A DNA stretch of 64,000 nucleotides from Allolucifera butyrica (lineage in GTDB: Bacteria; Bacillota; Negativicutes; Sporomusales; UPPP01), in contig NZ_UPPP01000061.1 of assembly GCF_900476375.1 (NCBI RefSeq), positions 143,668-207,667 on the forward strand, written 5' to 3'. A program made the translations under genes and the position numbers. Within the stretch, counting starts at the first letter, position 1. Every line of letters begins with the position of its first letter. The notes under the pieces are model-generated. The model saw only the letters and a program-made list of their open reading frames with translations. It was not told the origin of the DNA and did not search any database. This document shows positions 42,960-52,617 of the stretch, piece by piece.

Positions 42960-44432
42960 CTATTCGGTAATTCCGGCATAACGGCAGACAATTTCTATCA
43001 ATCGTACCAATGCCTTAATTGCATACCGTGTATTCTCTTCAATAAGCTGTCCCTTGCTGTCACAGGTGCCCAGGCCGGGAGATATATAGATGTTGCCGTC
43101 ATAGGCCACTGTTGGAATGACGCCCATTTGGGACAGCCCGGTCTGGAAGAGGTTTGTGCCGGCATACATGTCTTCAATCGAAAAAATGGGAATTCCCATT
43201 TCCCGGTTTTGCCATGTTTTTTCATAGTTTACTTCCACCGCTGTTGAGTTGTACGACTTGGATATCAGGATGCCATCCTTCAAATGGTCGGGCAGTTGAA
43301 TCTGAGCGAATTCTTCTTTTATAATTCGCTCCAGGTCATCAACCGGTTGGGTAAGCACTTGAGGACGGTCCCGCAGCACTTTTAGCGCCTGAATTTGAGT
43401 CAATAAAGCTTCCTTGCCGGGATCGTAAGTTACATAGGCAGCTCTTCCATAGGAAGCGGTTGTTCCGTAGCGGTCACCGTGCAGTCCCATGGCCCGGCGA
43501 ATCGGAACCATATATTCTTCCCGGCCGATAATCAGTCCGCTCGTTGCCGCTCCGGTCGCCTTATCCATGCTGTAGACAATAACATCGGCTCCGTTTTTCA
43601 GCGGACTGGCGCCAACAAACGGCAAGCCCCAGGCATTATCAATAACATATGGCAAATCGTAGGAATGGGCCAGTTCCGATAAATATTTCTGCAGCACCGG
43701 TGTCCCTTCTTCATCTTTCGCGCCGTAGCCATAACCGGGCGTTTCATAGCCTAAAGACGTAATACCGGCAAGAAAGGGGGCATGAATATCGGCATACTGA
43801 CTCAAAATCTCGATGGATTCTTCCGGATCAACATTTGTCAATAATGGAACAGGATGATATTTTATGCCATGGACATCATACCAGGCGCCGGCCAAAGGAA
43901 CAATGACCGTGTCCAGATTGTTCTGACGCTTGCCATAAAAACCGAGTTCACCCGCTGTCGATCCTCTGTCGGCTAAGAAATCTTTAAACCGCGGTGGAAA
44001 GGGCCGTCCATATCCCCCTTGGTGATGCATGTGTTTTTCGTAGGGTGCGATATAGCGGGACCGGTAATTGTCGCCGCGCCCCATCATCGGTGGACTGAAC
44101 AGACTGTCAAAAGTAACCCACAAACCCGCCTCACAAGTGGAGGCAGGGGCCGCGTCAAAATCATCGCCATAAACATCTTTCACCAATTCCCGAATTTCAT
44201 CGACTAATTTAGCCAAAGGAATGACTTCCGTAGCTCCCGCTTCGCCGGCATGTAAAATATCGTCCCGCAGCGGTGCGGGACAACCGGAAATAGCACCTGT
44301 CAAACCAAACCGACCGCGCAGTTCCTGGGGAATATTCAATTCGTCGGCAGCCCGGCGGGCCTCATTATAAATGTTGGCAATATTCGCCTGCAAGTTGCGA
44401 TACATTTGAAACTTATACTTGAACTTGCGCAT
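42960..44432 (-). CDS. PLP-dependent enzyme of unknown substrate (aminotransferase-V fold)
   Basis: The 490 residues form a fold type I PLP enzyme: AGITSLGYETPGYGYGAKDE, then PYVIDNAWGLPFVGASPLKN with the PLP-binding aspartate, and IVYSMDKATGAATSGLIIG with the likely Schiff-base lysine. It has similarity to SelA/cysteine desulfurase-like folds, but the N-terminal 120 residues (CPAPLRDDILHAGEAGATEV) are not those of a known enzyme I can name. It is 12 bases after a RidA gene, whose product destroys reactive enamines made by PLP enzymes; the pair may work together. Confidence 0.6.
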   Translation of the reverse strand: MRKFKYKFQMYRNLQANIANIYNEARRAADELNIPQELRGRFGLTGAISGCPAPLRDDILHAGEAGATEVIPLAKLVDEIRELVKDVYGDDFDAAPASTCEAGLWVTFDSLFSPPMMGRGDNYRSRYIAPYEKHMHHQGGYGRPFPPRFKDFLADRGSTAGELGFYGKRQNNLDTVIVPLAGAWYDVHGIKYHPVPLLTNVDPEESIEILSQYADIHAPFLAGITSLGYETPGYGYGAKDEEGTPVLQKYLSELAHSYDLPYVIDNAWGLPFVGASPLKNGADVIVYSMDKATGAATSGLIIGREEYMVPIRRAMGLHGDRYGTTASYGRAAYVTYDPGKEALLTQIQALKVLRDRPQVLTQPVDDLERIIKEEFAQIQLPDHLKDGILISKSYNSTAVEVNYEKTWQNREMGIPIFSIEDMYAGTNLFQTGLSQMGVIPTVAYDGNIYISPGLGTCDSKGQLIEENTRYAIKALVRLIEIVCRYAGITE

Positions 44433-44444
44433 TCTTTGGCCCCC

Positions 44445-44903
44445 TTATTTTACCTTCACAATAAATTCTACTTCCACGGGCGCATTAACAGGCAATTCCG
44501 CCACGCCAACCGCCGACCGGGCATGTTCGCCGGCTTGGCCAAAAACACTTCCCACTAACTCCGATGCGCCGTTAATCACTTTGGGCTGGTCGATAAATCC
44601 CGGAGCGCTATTCACAAAGCCAACTACTTTCACTACTTTTTCAATGTTATCCAATGAACCAATCAGACTTTTTATCGCCGCCAGACAGTTTATCGCACAA
44701 ATTTTGGCCGCATCATAGCCTTGGTCCACATTCAAATCCTTACCCACTTTTCCCTTATATTTTAATTGCCCGTTTTCAAAGGGAATTTGACCGGAAGTAT
44801 ATACATATTCGCCGATTTTTACGGCAGAAACATAGGCAGCCACCGGTTTTGGCGCCTCCGGAACAGAAATTCCAAGTTCCTTAAGTTTCGTTTCCGCACT
44901 CAT
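44445..44903 (-). CDS. ridA: RidA-family enamine/imine deaminase
   Basis: The 152-residue protein is a YjgF/YER057c/UK114 member with VKIGEYVYTSGQIPFENGQ, AKICAINCLAAIKSLIGS and EHARSAVGVAELPVNAPVEV, including the conserved arginine that holds the substrate. It removes reactive enamine by-products of PLP enzymes. A strong AAGGAGG site precedes the ATG. It is followed at once by the PLP enzyme gene. Confidence 0.88.
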   Translation of the reverse strand: MSAETKLKELGISVPEAPKPVAAYVSAVKIGEYVYTSGQIPFENGQLKYKGKVGKDLNVDQGYDAAKICAINCLAAIKSLIGSLDNIEKVVKVVGFVNSAPGFIDQPKVINGASELVGSVFGQAGEHARSAVGVAELPVNAPVEVEFIVKVK

Positions 44904-44993
44904 TTAATAACCTCCTTACCCTTTTTTAAGCTTAAAAAAATGAAAACACAAGCTGCAACCTTTTTACGCCGATTTGACCGTATTAAAAAACAA

Positions 44994-45027
44994 AAAAGGC
45001 TCTCCCCATTAGTATGAGAGAACCTGT
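44994..45027 (-). terminator. Terminator of the ACT-hom-thrB operon
   Basis: AGGTTCTCTC pairs with GGGAGAGCCT in an imperfect stem followed by TTTTTTG on the minus strand, just after thrB. Confidence 0.65.
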
Positions 45028-45060
45028 TCCTTCTTATTCTTATTGGCAAAACCGGCATTT

Positions 45061-45966
45061 TTATATGACAACGGCACCGCGCAAATCGATATCCATTACT
45101 ATATACCGGGACACCACTTCGTGTTTTTCAAACGCTGCTACCATAGCCTCCCCGATGGTGTCGCAATTTTGCCGGGTAAACGCCACCAGACAAGGCCCTG
45201 CCCCGCTGATAGCGGCCCCCAGCGCACCGGCCTGGATAGCACTTTGAAAAACAGCGGCCATACCCGGAATCAATTTTTCACGATAAGGCTGATGGATGCG
45301 GTCCGGCAGCGCATATTGCAAAAAATCCAGTTTTCCCTGGGTTAAAGCCCCAATCAATAGGGCGGCGCGGCTAATATTAAAAACAGCATCTTCCAGGGAT
45401 ACCGCATCCGGCAAAACCTGGCGGGCCACTTGCGTTGACAGTCCAAAGGCCGGTATAGCCACAACCAGCTTCAGTTCCGCCGGCGGGGTAAAATTCAGGC
45501 AATGAGCGTTTTTCCCCTCGACAACGCTGAGCGTAATTCCGCCATAGAGAGCGGGGGCTACATTATCCGGATGCCCTTCGATTTGAGTTGCCATATTGAA
45601 AATTTCTTCCCGGGACAGTTGATTGCCCGTAGCCACATTCGCGGCTACCAGACCGGCTACAATCGCTGCCGCGCTGCTGCCGAGCCCGCGGGCCAGGGGA
45701 ATAGTATTCTCCATCCGCAGAACAATTCCCCGCTCCTTTGTCCCAACCCGGGTTAACACGGCCTGAATCGCTTGCAAGGCAATATTATGCTCATCACAGG
45801 GAATCATTCCGGCCCCTTCGCCGCATACTTCAATGCTTAGTCTCTCTCGTCCGGACAGGGTCAATTCCAATTCATTATAGATCGTACAAGCCATACCGAT
45901 ACTGTCAAATCCTGGACCGCAGTTTGCTGTCGTTCCGGGGACCCGCACTTTAACTAAAGTTCCCAT
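45061..45966 (-). CDS. thrB: Homoserine kinase (ThrB)
   Basis: ThrB phosphorylates homoserine on the way to threonine. The 301-residue GHMP kinase has VRVPGTTANCGPGFDSIGMA, the ATP-binding IPLARGLGSSAAAIVAGL and the C-terminal GAAISGAGPCLVAF. It is third in an operon after the ACT protein and hom; thrC is not in the window. Confidence 0.95.
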   Translation of the reverse strand: MGTLVKVRVPGTTANCGPGFDSIGMACTIYNELELTLSGRERLSIEVCGEGAGMIPCDEHNIALQAIQAVLTRVGTKERGIVLRMENTIPLARGLGSSAAAIVAGLVAANVATGNQLSREEIFNMATQIEGHPDNVAPALYGGITLSVVEGKNAHCLNFTPPAELKLVVAIPAFGLSTQVARQVLPDAVSLEDAVFNISRAALLIGALTQGKLDFLQYALPDRIHQPYREKLIPGMAAVFQSAIQAGALGAAISGAGPCLVAFTRQNCDTIGEAMVAAFEKHEVVSRYIVMDIDLRGAVVI

Positions 45967-45986
45967 TTCCCCTCCACGTACCCTGA

Positions 45987-47282
45987 TTAATCAATTTCTT
46001 CCGCTTCAACCCGGATTACACTGCGAATTTTAGTGACAACATGCATGCCGGAAATGGTGCTCATGGCCAAACGGAGATTGGCATCCAAAACCCGGTAAGT
46101 AATCAATACAATTTCTGAATAATGATCCACTTTCCGTTTTTGAATTACCGAATGCAAGCTTACCTGCTGGGCGCCGAACGCTCCGGCAATCGCAGCCAGC
46201 ACACCGGGTTTATCTTGCACCAATAAGCGAATATAATAGGGCGACTCTGTATGTTCCACCGAATAAATCGGCGTTTGTTCAAAGCAAGTGCACAAGATCC
46301 GGCTGCTGACCTGATTCTGCAGGTCTCTTGCTTCATCAATAATATCACCGACAACCGCACTGGCCGTGGGCAATGAACCGGCGCCCCGGCCGTAAAACAT
46401 CGTTTCCCCCACTGCATCGCCTTTAACATAAATAGCATTATATACATCGTTCACCGCTGCCAGAGGGTGCGTGGCCGGAATAAACGCCGGATGAACCCGG
46501 ACAGAAATTCCCTGGTCGTCCCGTTTGGCAATTGCCAGCAGTTTAATAACATAACCTAACTCTTTCGCATAATCGACATCTTCGAGAGAAACATTCGTAA
46601 TGCCCTCTACATATACATCCTCCAGCGAAACTCTGGTTCCAAAGGCAATCGAAGCGAGTATGGCAATTTTTCTGGCTGCATCCCAGCCACCGACATCGGC
46701 CGTCGGGTCTGCTTCCGCATATCCCTGGGCCTGGGCTTCCTTTAATACGCTATCAAAATCCAGATGTTCCCGGGTCATTTTGGTCAGCATATAATTGGTA
46801 GTACCATTTACGATTCCCATTACTTCCGTAATCTGATTGGCCGCCAGACACTGTTTCAAGGGCGTAATTATGGGAATACCGCCGCCCACGCTGCCTTCGA
46901 ACAGAAAATCCACATGGTTCTTTTCCGCCGCCGCAAAGAGTTCCCGTCCATATTTGGCCACAACGTCCTTATTGGCCGTGACAACGTGTTTACCGGCATT
47001 TAATGCCTGCAGCATGTAATCCTTAGCCGGTTGTTCTCCGCCCATGACTTCCACGATAATATCAATATCCGGGTCATGAATCACCTCGGCCGCGTCCGTT
47101 ACAATGTCCGCATCAATCTTACTTCCCCGCGCTTTTTTGGGATTGCGGACCAATATCTTTTTTATTACAACCGGAGCGCCGACTTTTTGCGCGATACTGC
47201 CGGCGTTTTCCGTCAATATTTTTACGATGCCCGTTCCTACCGTACCAAAACCCAGCAGACCGATATTGATTACTTCTTTCAT
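45987..47282 (-). CDS. hom: Homoserine dehydrogenase (Hom)
   Basis: Hom reduces aspartate semialdehyde to homoserine with NAD(P)H. The 431 residues hold an N-terminal Rossmann domain (IGLLGFGTVGTGIVKIL), the catalytic middle (GIVNGTTNYMLTKM, AEADPTADVGGWDAARKIAI) and a C-terminal ACT domain (LVQDKPGVLAAIAGAFGAQ) for threonine feedback. It lies 20 bases before thrB and 15 after the ACT protein. Confidence 0.96.
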   Translation of the reverse strand: MKEVINIGLLGFGTVGTGIVKILTENAGSIAQKVGAPVVIKKILVRNPKKARGSKIDADIVTDAAEVIHDPDIDIIVEVMGGEQPAKDYMLQALNAGKHVVTANKDVVAKYGRELFAAAEKNHVDFLFEGSVGGGIPIITPLKQCLAANQITEVMGIVNGTTNYMLTKMTREHLDFDSVLKEAQAQGYAEADPTADVGGWDAARKIAILASIAFGTRVSLEDVYVEGITNVSLEDVDYAKELGYVIKLLAIAKRDDQGISVRVHPAFIPATHPLAAVNDVYNAIYVKGDAVGETMFYGRGAGSLPTASAVVGDIIDEARDLQNQVSSRILCTCFEQTPIYSVEHTESPYYIRLLVQDKPGVLAAIAGAFGAQQVSLHSVIQKRKVDHYSEIVLITYRVLDANLRLAMSTISGMHVVTKIRSVIRVEAEEID

Positions 47283-47297
47283 AAAGCGTGCCTCCCG

Positions 47298-47747
47298 TTA
47301 AGCTTGTCCCAGTACTTCCAGCCGTTTCACCCCGTCCACCATCCGCAGTTTATCTAAGAGGGCTTCCAGGTCAATTGCCAGGTTCGCTGTTTCGATCGAG
47401 ATGGTAGCGTTAGCCACTCCCTGCAGTGGTATACCCTGATTAATGGTCAACACACTGCCCCGTTCATTCGCAATGGTATTTAATACTTTCGATAATACCC
47501 CCGGCTTGTGCTCGAGCAATAAGGCCAGCGTAACAATTTTCTCCTGGCTGGCTTCGTAAAAGGGAAATACATAATCTTTATATTTATAATAAGCGCTGCG
47601 GCTTAATTCCATTTTTTCCACAGCTTCGTTAATTGTCCGGGCTTCTCCCCGTTTTAAAAGTTCCTTTACTTTGATAGTCTTTTTAATTGCTTCCGGCAGA
47701 ATTTCTTCCCGGACAAGATAAAAAATTGACTTTTGTCCCATTATCAT
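47298..47747 (-). CDS. ACT domain protein (PheB-like)
   Basis: The 149-residue protein has an N-terminal helical part (FYLVREEILPEAIKKTIKVK) and a C-terminal ACT domain (LALLLEHKPGVLSKVLNTI). It matches the UPF0735/PheB group found upstream of hom in Firmicutes. It probably senses an amino acid and tunes the pathway. The ATG at 47747 has a GGAGGAAAATAAA spacing that is good; MGQK two codons later is also possible. Confidence 0.85.
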   Translation of the reverse strand: MIMGQKSIFYLVREEILPEAIKKTIKVKELLKRGEARTINEAVEKMELSRSAYYKYKDYVFPFYEASQEKIVTLALLLEHKPGVLSKVLNTIANERGSVLTINQGIPLQGVANATISIETANLAIDLEALLDKLRMVDGVKRLEVLGQA

Positions 47748-47852
47748 TTTATTTTCCTCCCCCGGTGTTGCACCTATGGATAATTATCTTTTCACAGTAG
47801 ACATTATATCATTAGCCTAACATAGAATACAAGTAAAATATAAAAAAAATAA

Positions 47853-47882
47853 GTCAGCCTATACAGACTGACTTTTTTTTTT
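47853..47882. terminator. Terminator after spoIVA
   Basis: AAGTCAG/CTGACTT stem with T runs on both strands. It overlaps the spoIVA stop codon region and separates this gene from the amino acid operon. Confidence 0.8.
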
Positions 47883-49368
47883 AAAAAATAATGCATATCA
47901 GACCGCCGCTGCCTTCATTAACGATTTTTTGCAATGTATCCCGCATTTTGCCCTGGGCATTTTCGGGCATGCTTGCCAATTTGTTCTGAATACCTTCCCG
48001 GACCAGCGAATTTAATGACTTGCCAAATAAATTGGTACGCCAGATTTTTTCCGGTTCGCCTTCGAATTCCCGCATTAAATATTGAATTAAGTCTTCACTT
48101 TGTTTCTCAGTGCCGATAATGGGCGATATTTCAGCCTGGACCTCCGTCCGGATCACATGCAGTGAAGGCGCGGACGCCCGCAATTTCACGCCAAACCGGT
48201 TGCCGGTACGGATAATTTCCGGTTCTTCCAGCACCATTTCATCCAATTGAGGCGGAACAATTCCATAGCCGGTCTGACGAACCTGCTCCAGGGCATCGGC
48301 CATTTTGTCATATTCCCGTTTCGCCACCGACAAATCTTTCATTAGACGCAGAAGATGATGCTCCCCTTCAATGGTAAAGCCGGTCAGTTCTTCCAGCACC
48401 TGATAGAATAAGTCGTTACGGGCGGTAATTTCAATGACCGCAATTCCGGACCCCAAATCCATATCATGCAGGATCACGTCGGCGATAAAATCATATCCGG
48501 ACAAATCGTCAATGGCTCTGTCAATGTCGCGTAACCGGCGCACATATTGCACCACTTCCCGTACAGCCTCGTCAAATTTCTGGCGGAGCCATTGCTGCTC
48601 TTCCAGTTCTTCCACCCACTTGGGCAAGGTAATATTAACTTCTTTAACCGGAAACTCATAAAGTACTTCCTGTAAAATAGCATAGATATCATCCTGATTC
48701 AACTGCGCGCAGTCTACCGGAATAACCGGTATATCATACTTGCTTTCCAGCTTGGCTACTAATTCCCGCGTTTCCTTAATTGTTGGCTGGCTGGTGTTGA
48801 GGATTACCAGAAATGGCTTCTGCAATTCCTTTAATTCATTAATAACCCGCTCTTCGGCGGCTATGTATTTTTCCCGGGGCAATTCGGTCACTGAACCGTC
48901 GGTAGTGACTACCAGACCGATCGTGGAATGTTCCGCAATGACTTTCCGGGTTCCTACTTCCGCTGCTTCTTCAAAAGGAATTTCCTCATCAAACCAGGGG
49001 GTTAAAACCATCCGCGGACCAGCTTCCTCTTCATAGCCCAAAGCGCCTTCCACAGTATATCCCACACAATCAACCATTCTGACTTTTACCGATACATTAT
49101 CATTAATATCAATTTTGACCGCTTCATTGGGAATAAATTTCGGTTCGGTCGTCATGATTGTCCTGCCGCCGGCACTCTGCGGCAGTTCATCCTTGGCTCT
49201 TTCTTTGTCATAGGGGTCACTAATGTTTGGTAATACCATGGTTTCCATAAATCTTTTAATAAAGGTAGACTTTCCGGTCCGCACCGGACCTACGACGCCA
49301 ATATAGATATCACCTCCCGTACGTTCGGCAATATCTTTAAACAGGTCGAATTTTTCCATTTTATCCAT
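47881..49368 (-). CDS. spoIVA: Stage IV sporulation protein A (SpoIVA), coat morphogenetic ATPase
   Basis: SpoIVA polymerises on the forespore surface and anchors the spore coat. The 495-residue protein begins with FDLFKDIAERTGGDIYIGVV and the Walker A loop GPVRTGKSTF. It continues with DCVGYTVEGALGYEE and ILNTSQPTIKET, and ends with the short hydrophobic tail GGLICIIF needed for membrane association. It is intact, which means the host can probably sporulate. It is monocistronic. Confidence 0.96.
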   Translation of the reverse strand: MDKMEKFDLFKDIAERTGGDIYIGVVGPVRTGKSTFIKRFMETMVLPNISDPYDKERAKDELPQSAGGRTIMTTEPKFIPNEAVKIDINDNVSVKVRMVDCVGYTVEGALGYEEEAGPRMVLTPWFDEEIPFEEAAEVGTRKVIAEHSTIGLVVTTDGSVTELPREKYIAAEERVINELKELQKPFLVILNTSQPTIKETRELVAKLESKYDIPVIPVDCAQLNQDDIYAILQEVLYEFPVKEVNITLPKWVEELEEQQWLRQKFDEAVREVVQYVRRLRDIDRAIDDLSGYDFIADVILHDMDLGSGIAVIEITARNDLFYQVLEELTGFTIEGEHHLLRLMKDLSVAKREYDKMADALEQVRQTGYGIVPPQLDEMVLEEPEIIRTGNRFGVKLRASAPSLHVIRTEVQAEISPIIGTEKQSEDLIQYLMREFEGEPEKIWRTNLFGKSLNSLVREGIQNKLASMPENAQGKMRDTLQKIVNEGSGGLICIIF

Positions 49369-49552
49369 TTTCCCTCCCCATATTGCATTTATGTAAGACT
49401 ATGAGCACAAAGCCCAAAAGCTCCTCAGTCATCCCTCCCTTGATCTTGAGTACCTACGGCGAGAAGGACTGGTATTGCCAAAAATGCAGGAAAACCCCAA
49501 TTAATCATTATAAATATATGACAGGCAGCCCAGAATATTACAAAGTAAAAAA

Positions 49553-49578
49553 GAGTATGGAAACTCCATACTCTAAAA
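49553..49578 (-). terminator. Terminator after gpsA
   Basis: AGAGTATGGA/TCCATACTCT stem, AAC loop, and TTTTTTAC on the minus strand, just after the gpsA stop. Confidence 0.85.
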
Positions 49579-49587
49579 TCTGCCAGT

Positions 49588-50622
49588 CTATTTTTTTTCC
49601 CAGTTCACAGGGTCAATTACAACTTCTTCCACTTCATGGGTTCGGCCCCGGGACATCAGGTCGAGAACGGCATCCCGGGGAGAATGGGCCTGATACAATA
49701 CTTTATAGGCCTGTTCCGTTATCGGCATTTCCACCCCCAGCCCCTGGGCAAGCTGATAAGCGGCAAGGGTAGACCGGATCCCTTCCACAACCATTTTGGT
49801 TTCCGTTTCAATTTCCTGCGTGGTTTTTCCCTGGGCAAGCAGAATTCCCGCCCGCCGGTTGCGGCTGTGGCAGCTTGTGCAAGTTACGATTAAGTCGCCA
49901 ATCCCGGCGAGTCCGGAGAAAGTAAGCGGGCTGGCCTGCATGGCCACCCCCAGACGGGTAATTTCGGCAAGCCCCCGCGTCATCAATGCCGCTTTGGTAT
50001 TATCGCCAAATCCCAGTCCTTCCGCGGCACCGGCGCATAAGGCAATGATATTCTTCAACGCGCCGCCCAATTCTACACCGATAAGATCCGGATTGGTATA
50101 GACCCGGAAATAAGGCAACATGAAAATATCCTGTACTGTTTCCGCCACCTGGCGCGACCGGGCGGCTACCACAGTCGTACTGGGATATTGCAGGCCTACT
50201 TCTTCGGCATGATTGGGACCGGATAAAACGGCAATCCGGTCCGACCAGACAGGCAGTTCTTCTGCGAGTACTTCCGACATCCGTTTTAGGGAATTCAGTT
50301 CCAATCCTTTAGCGGCATTAACAAAAATCGTATCTTTATCAATCGTTGCCGCGGCGATTGCCGCTGCCGTCCGGCGAACGGCGTGAGAGGGTGTGGCAAT
50401 TACCACCAAATCTGCTTTATGGACGGCTTCCGACAGGTCCGCCGTAATACGAACGGTCTGCGGCAACAGCACATCCGGCAGATACGCCGCATTTTGCCTG
50501 GTTTGCCGCATCACATCGACTAACTGGGAATTGCGCGCCCACAATACGACTGGGTACTTCCGGCCAAGCATGCCTGCAATAGCCGTTCCCCAACTGCCGG
50601 CGCCAATTACGCCAATTTTCAT
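49588..50622 (-). CDS. gpsA: Glycerol-3-phosphate dehydrogenase NAD(P)+ (GpsA)
   Basis: GpsA makes glycerol-3-phosphate for phospholipids. The 344 residues show IGVIGAGSWGTAIAGML, LSGPNHAEEV, GVELGGALKNIIALCAGAAE and GLAGIGDLIVTCTSCHSRNR, the catalytic-lysine and substrate-binding signatures. It follows plsY, whose product uses its reaction product, with seven bases between the genes. Confidence 0.96.
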   Translation of the reverse strand: MKIGVIGAGSWGTAIAGMLGRKYPVVLWARNSQLVDVMRQTRQNAAYLPDVLLPQTVRITADLSEAVHKADLVVIATPSHAVRRTAAAIAAATIDKDTIFVNAAKGLELNSLKRMSEVLAEELPVWSDRIAVLSGPNHAEEVGLQYPSTTVVAARSRQVAETVQDIFMLPYFRVYTNPDLIGVELGGALKNIIALCAGAAEGLGFGDNTKAALMTRGLAEITRLGVAMQASPLTFSGLAGIGDLIVTCTSCHSRNRRAGILLAQGKTTQEIETETKMVVEGIRSTLAAYQLAQGLGVEMPITEQAYKVLYQAHSPRDAVLDLMSRGRTHEVEEVVIDPVNWEKK

Positions 50623-50629
50623 GGATCAA

Positions 50630-51244
50630 TCACTTCTCCTTTTTTGCATTGCCCATACTGCCCGCTTTAATCTTTAATTCTGTTCCTTTTAATAAACGTT
50701 CTATATTGGCTTTATGCCGGATAATGACAAAGAGAGCGGCAATAATGCTGAAATATAAATACTCCGTCTGCTCACGAAACAGCCAGACCAGGACCGGCAG
50801 CAAAGCGGCGCCGACAACGGAACCCAGCGAGACATAACGGGTCGTAAAAACAATGACCCCCCAAACAAGGAAAATAATTAAAGTCACCTTGGGAACCAGC
50901 ATCGCAATGACTCCCAGGCCGGTGGATACACCTCGTCCCCCTTTGAAGCCTAAAAAAACAGACCAATTATGACCGGCAATGGCGGCAATTCCGCCCAGCA
51001 GCTGCGCCAAAGGCGTTCCTACCAGCCACGACCCCAAGTAAACACCGGCCACCCCTTTTAACATATCCGAGACGAACACGGCCAGGGCGGGCCAGGGTCC
51101 CAATACCCGGAACGCATTGGTCGCACCGATGTTTTTGCTGCCAAACTGACGAATATCGACTCCCGTCAACCCTTTACCGATCAGCAAACCGTTGGGAATG
51201 GACCCAATTAAATAACTCAAGCCAATCACCGCAAGCAGATTCAT
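50630..51244 (-). CDS. plsY: Glycerol-3-phosphate acyltransferase (PlsY)
   Basis: PlsY transfers an acyl group from acyl-phosphate to glycerol-3-phosphate in the membrane. The protein of about 204 residues has five or more helices with LSYLIGSIPNGLLIGKGLTG, the GSKNIGATNAFRVLG motif and FKGGRGVSTGLG. The start at ATG 51244 (MNLLAVIGL) with GGGGGAG upstream is preferred over an earlier one at 51298 that would overlap der by 29 bases. Confidence 0.95.
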   Translation of the reverse strand: MNLLAVIGLSYLIGSIPNGLLIGKGLTGVDIRQFGSKNIGATNAFRVLGPWPALAVFVSDMLKGVAGVYLGSWLVGTPLAQLLGGIAAIAGHNWSVFLGFKGGRGVSTGLGVIAMLVPKVTLIIFLVWGVIVFTTRYVSLGSVVGAALLPVLVWLFREQTEYLYFSIIAALFVIIRHKANIERLLKGTELKIKAGSMGNAKKEK

Positions 51245-51269
51245 TCCTTCTCCCCCACTCATAAATCTG

Positions 51270-52592
51270 TTATTCGTCCTCCTTGCGTCCGCGCACAACC
51301 AATTTTAACGGTGTCCCCTCAAACCCAAAAGCTTCCCGCAACTTATTTTCCAAAAACCGCAAATAAGAAAAATGCATAATTTCCGGTTCATTCACAAAAA
51401 ACACAAAGGTTGGCGGTTTCACATCGGGCTGCGTGGCAAAATAAATCTTCAACCGTTTCCCCTTGTCCGTTGGAGGAGGATTAATTGCCACCGCATCTTC
51501 AATGACTTGGTTTAAGACACTGGTCGCCACCCGCATGGCGTGCTGTTCGGCTACATATTTGACCAGTTCCGTAACCCGGTGCACCCGTTGTTTGGTTAAT
51601 GCCGAGGCAAACAAAACCGGTGCATACTGCATGAAGGCCAGTTCCCCGCGAATGGTTTCGGTAAACCGCAGGGAGGTTTTGCCGTCTTTTTCAACTAAAT
51701 CCCATTTATTCACGACAATAACCACAGCCTTGCCGGCTTCATGGGCATACCCGGCAATTTTTTTGTCCTGCTCCGTGATTCCGTCTACGGCATCAATGAC
51801 CATCAGCACTACATCCGAACGATCCACAGCCCGTAAAGAGCGGATTACACTATACCGTTCCACGGGCATATCAATTTTAGCTTTACGCCGCATTCCCGCC
51901 GTATCAATCAGGACAAAATCGGTGCCATCCTTGTTAAAATGGGTATCAATCGCATCCCGGGTCGTACCGGGGATATCACTGACGATGACCCGTTCTTCTC
52001 CAATCAGCGCATTGACCAGCGACGATTTTCCCACATTCGGCCGGCCGATAACGGCTACCTTGATTTCATCGCTATTCTCGGCGATTTGCGGCTCGGACGG
52101 CAGGTTATCGACAATCTTGTCCAGCAAATCCCCCATATTCAGGGCATTGACGGCGGAAACGGGCAGCGGATCGCCGAGTCCCAGATTATAAAATTCGTAA
52201 ATCTCATTCTCGTCTTTTATACTGTCTACTTTATTTACCACCAGCAATACCGGTTTATCAGCATTGCGCAAGATCGTGGCAACATCTTCATCGGCGGCCG
52301 TCAATCCGGTCTTGCAATCAACCACAAACACAACTACGTCCGCTTCCTTAATAGCCAGTTGGGCCTGCTGCCGCATGGCGGAGGTAATCCGGTCCGACGA
52401 TTCCAGTTCGATACCACCGGTATCAATCATGGTAAATTCATGGCCGGTCCATTCCGCTTCCATGTAAATCCGGTCACGGGTAACCCCGGGAATATCTTCC
52501 ACAATGGAAACTCTTTTTTTGGCAATCCGGTTAAATAATGTTGATTTGCCTACATTAGGCCGGCCTACGATGGCAACAATCGGTTTACTCAT
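51270..52592 (-). CDS. der: Ribosome-assembly GTPase Der (EngA)
   Basis: Der has two tandem GTPase domains for 50S assembly. The 440 residues show [15 protein letters not shown] near residue 9 and [20 protein letters not shown] near 183, each with DTGG/DTAG and NKVD/NKWD motifs. A KH-like C-terminus holds [20 protein letters not shown]. It is complete and is the first gene of der-plsY-gpsA. Confidence 0.97.
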   Translation of the reverse strand: MSKPIVAIVGRPNVGKSTLFNRIAKKRVSIVEDIPGVTRDRIYMEAEWTGHEFTMIDTGGIELESSDRITSAMRQQAQLAIKEADVVVFVVDCKTGLTAADEDVATILRNADKPVLLVVNKVDSIKDENEIYEFYNLGLGDPLPVSAVNALNMGDLLDKIVDNLPSEPQIAENSDEIKVAVIGRPNVGKSSLVNALIGEERVIVSDIPGTTRDAIDTHFNKDGTDFVLIDTAGMRRKAKIDMPVERYSVIRSLRAVDRSDVVLMVIDAVDGITEQDKKIAGYAHEAGKAVVIVVNKWDLVEKDGKTSLRFTETIRGELAFMQYAPVLFASALTKQRVHRVTELVKYVAEQHAMRVATSVLNQVIEDAVAINPPPTDKGKRLKIYFATQPDVKPPTFVFFVNEPEIMHFSYLRFLENKLREAFGFEGTPLKLVVRGRKEDE

Positions 52593-52617
52593 GCTATATC
52601 ACCCTTATAAATTCATT

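Noticed and set aside
51463..52191. A 242-codon plus-strand frame opposite der
   Set aside because: Antisense to an intact conserved GTPase; amino acid composition is serine/threonine-rich, as expected of a reverse-strand shadow.
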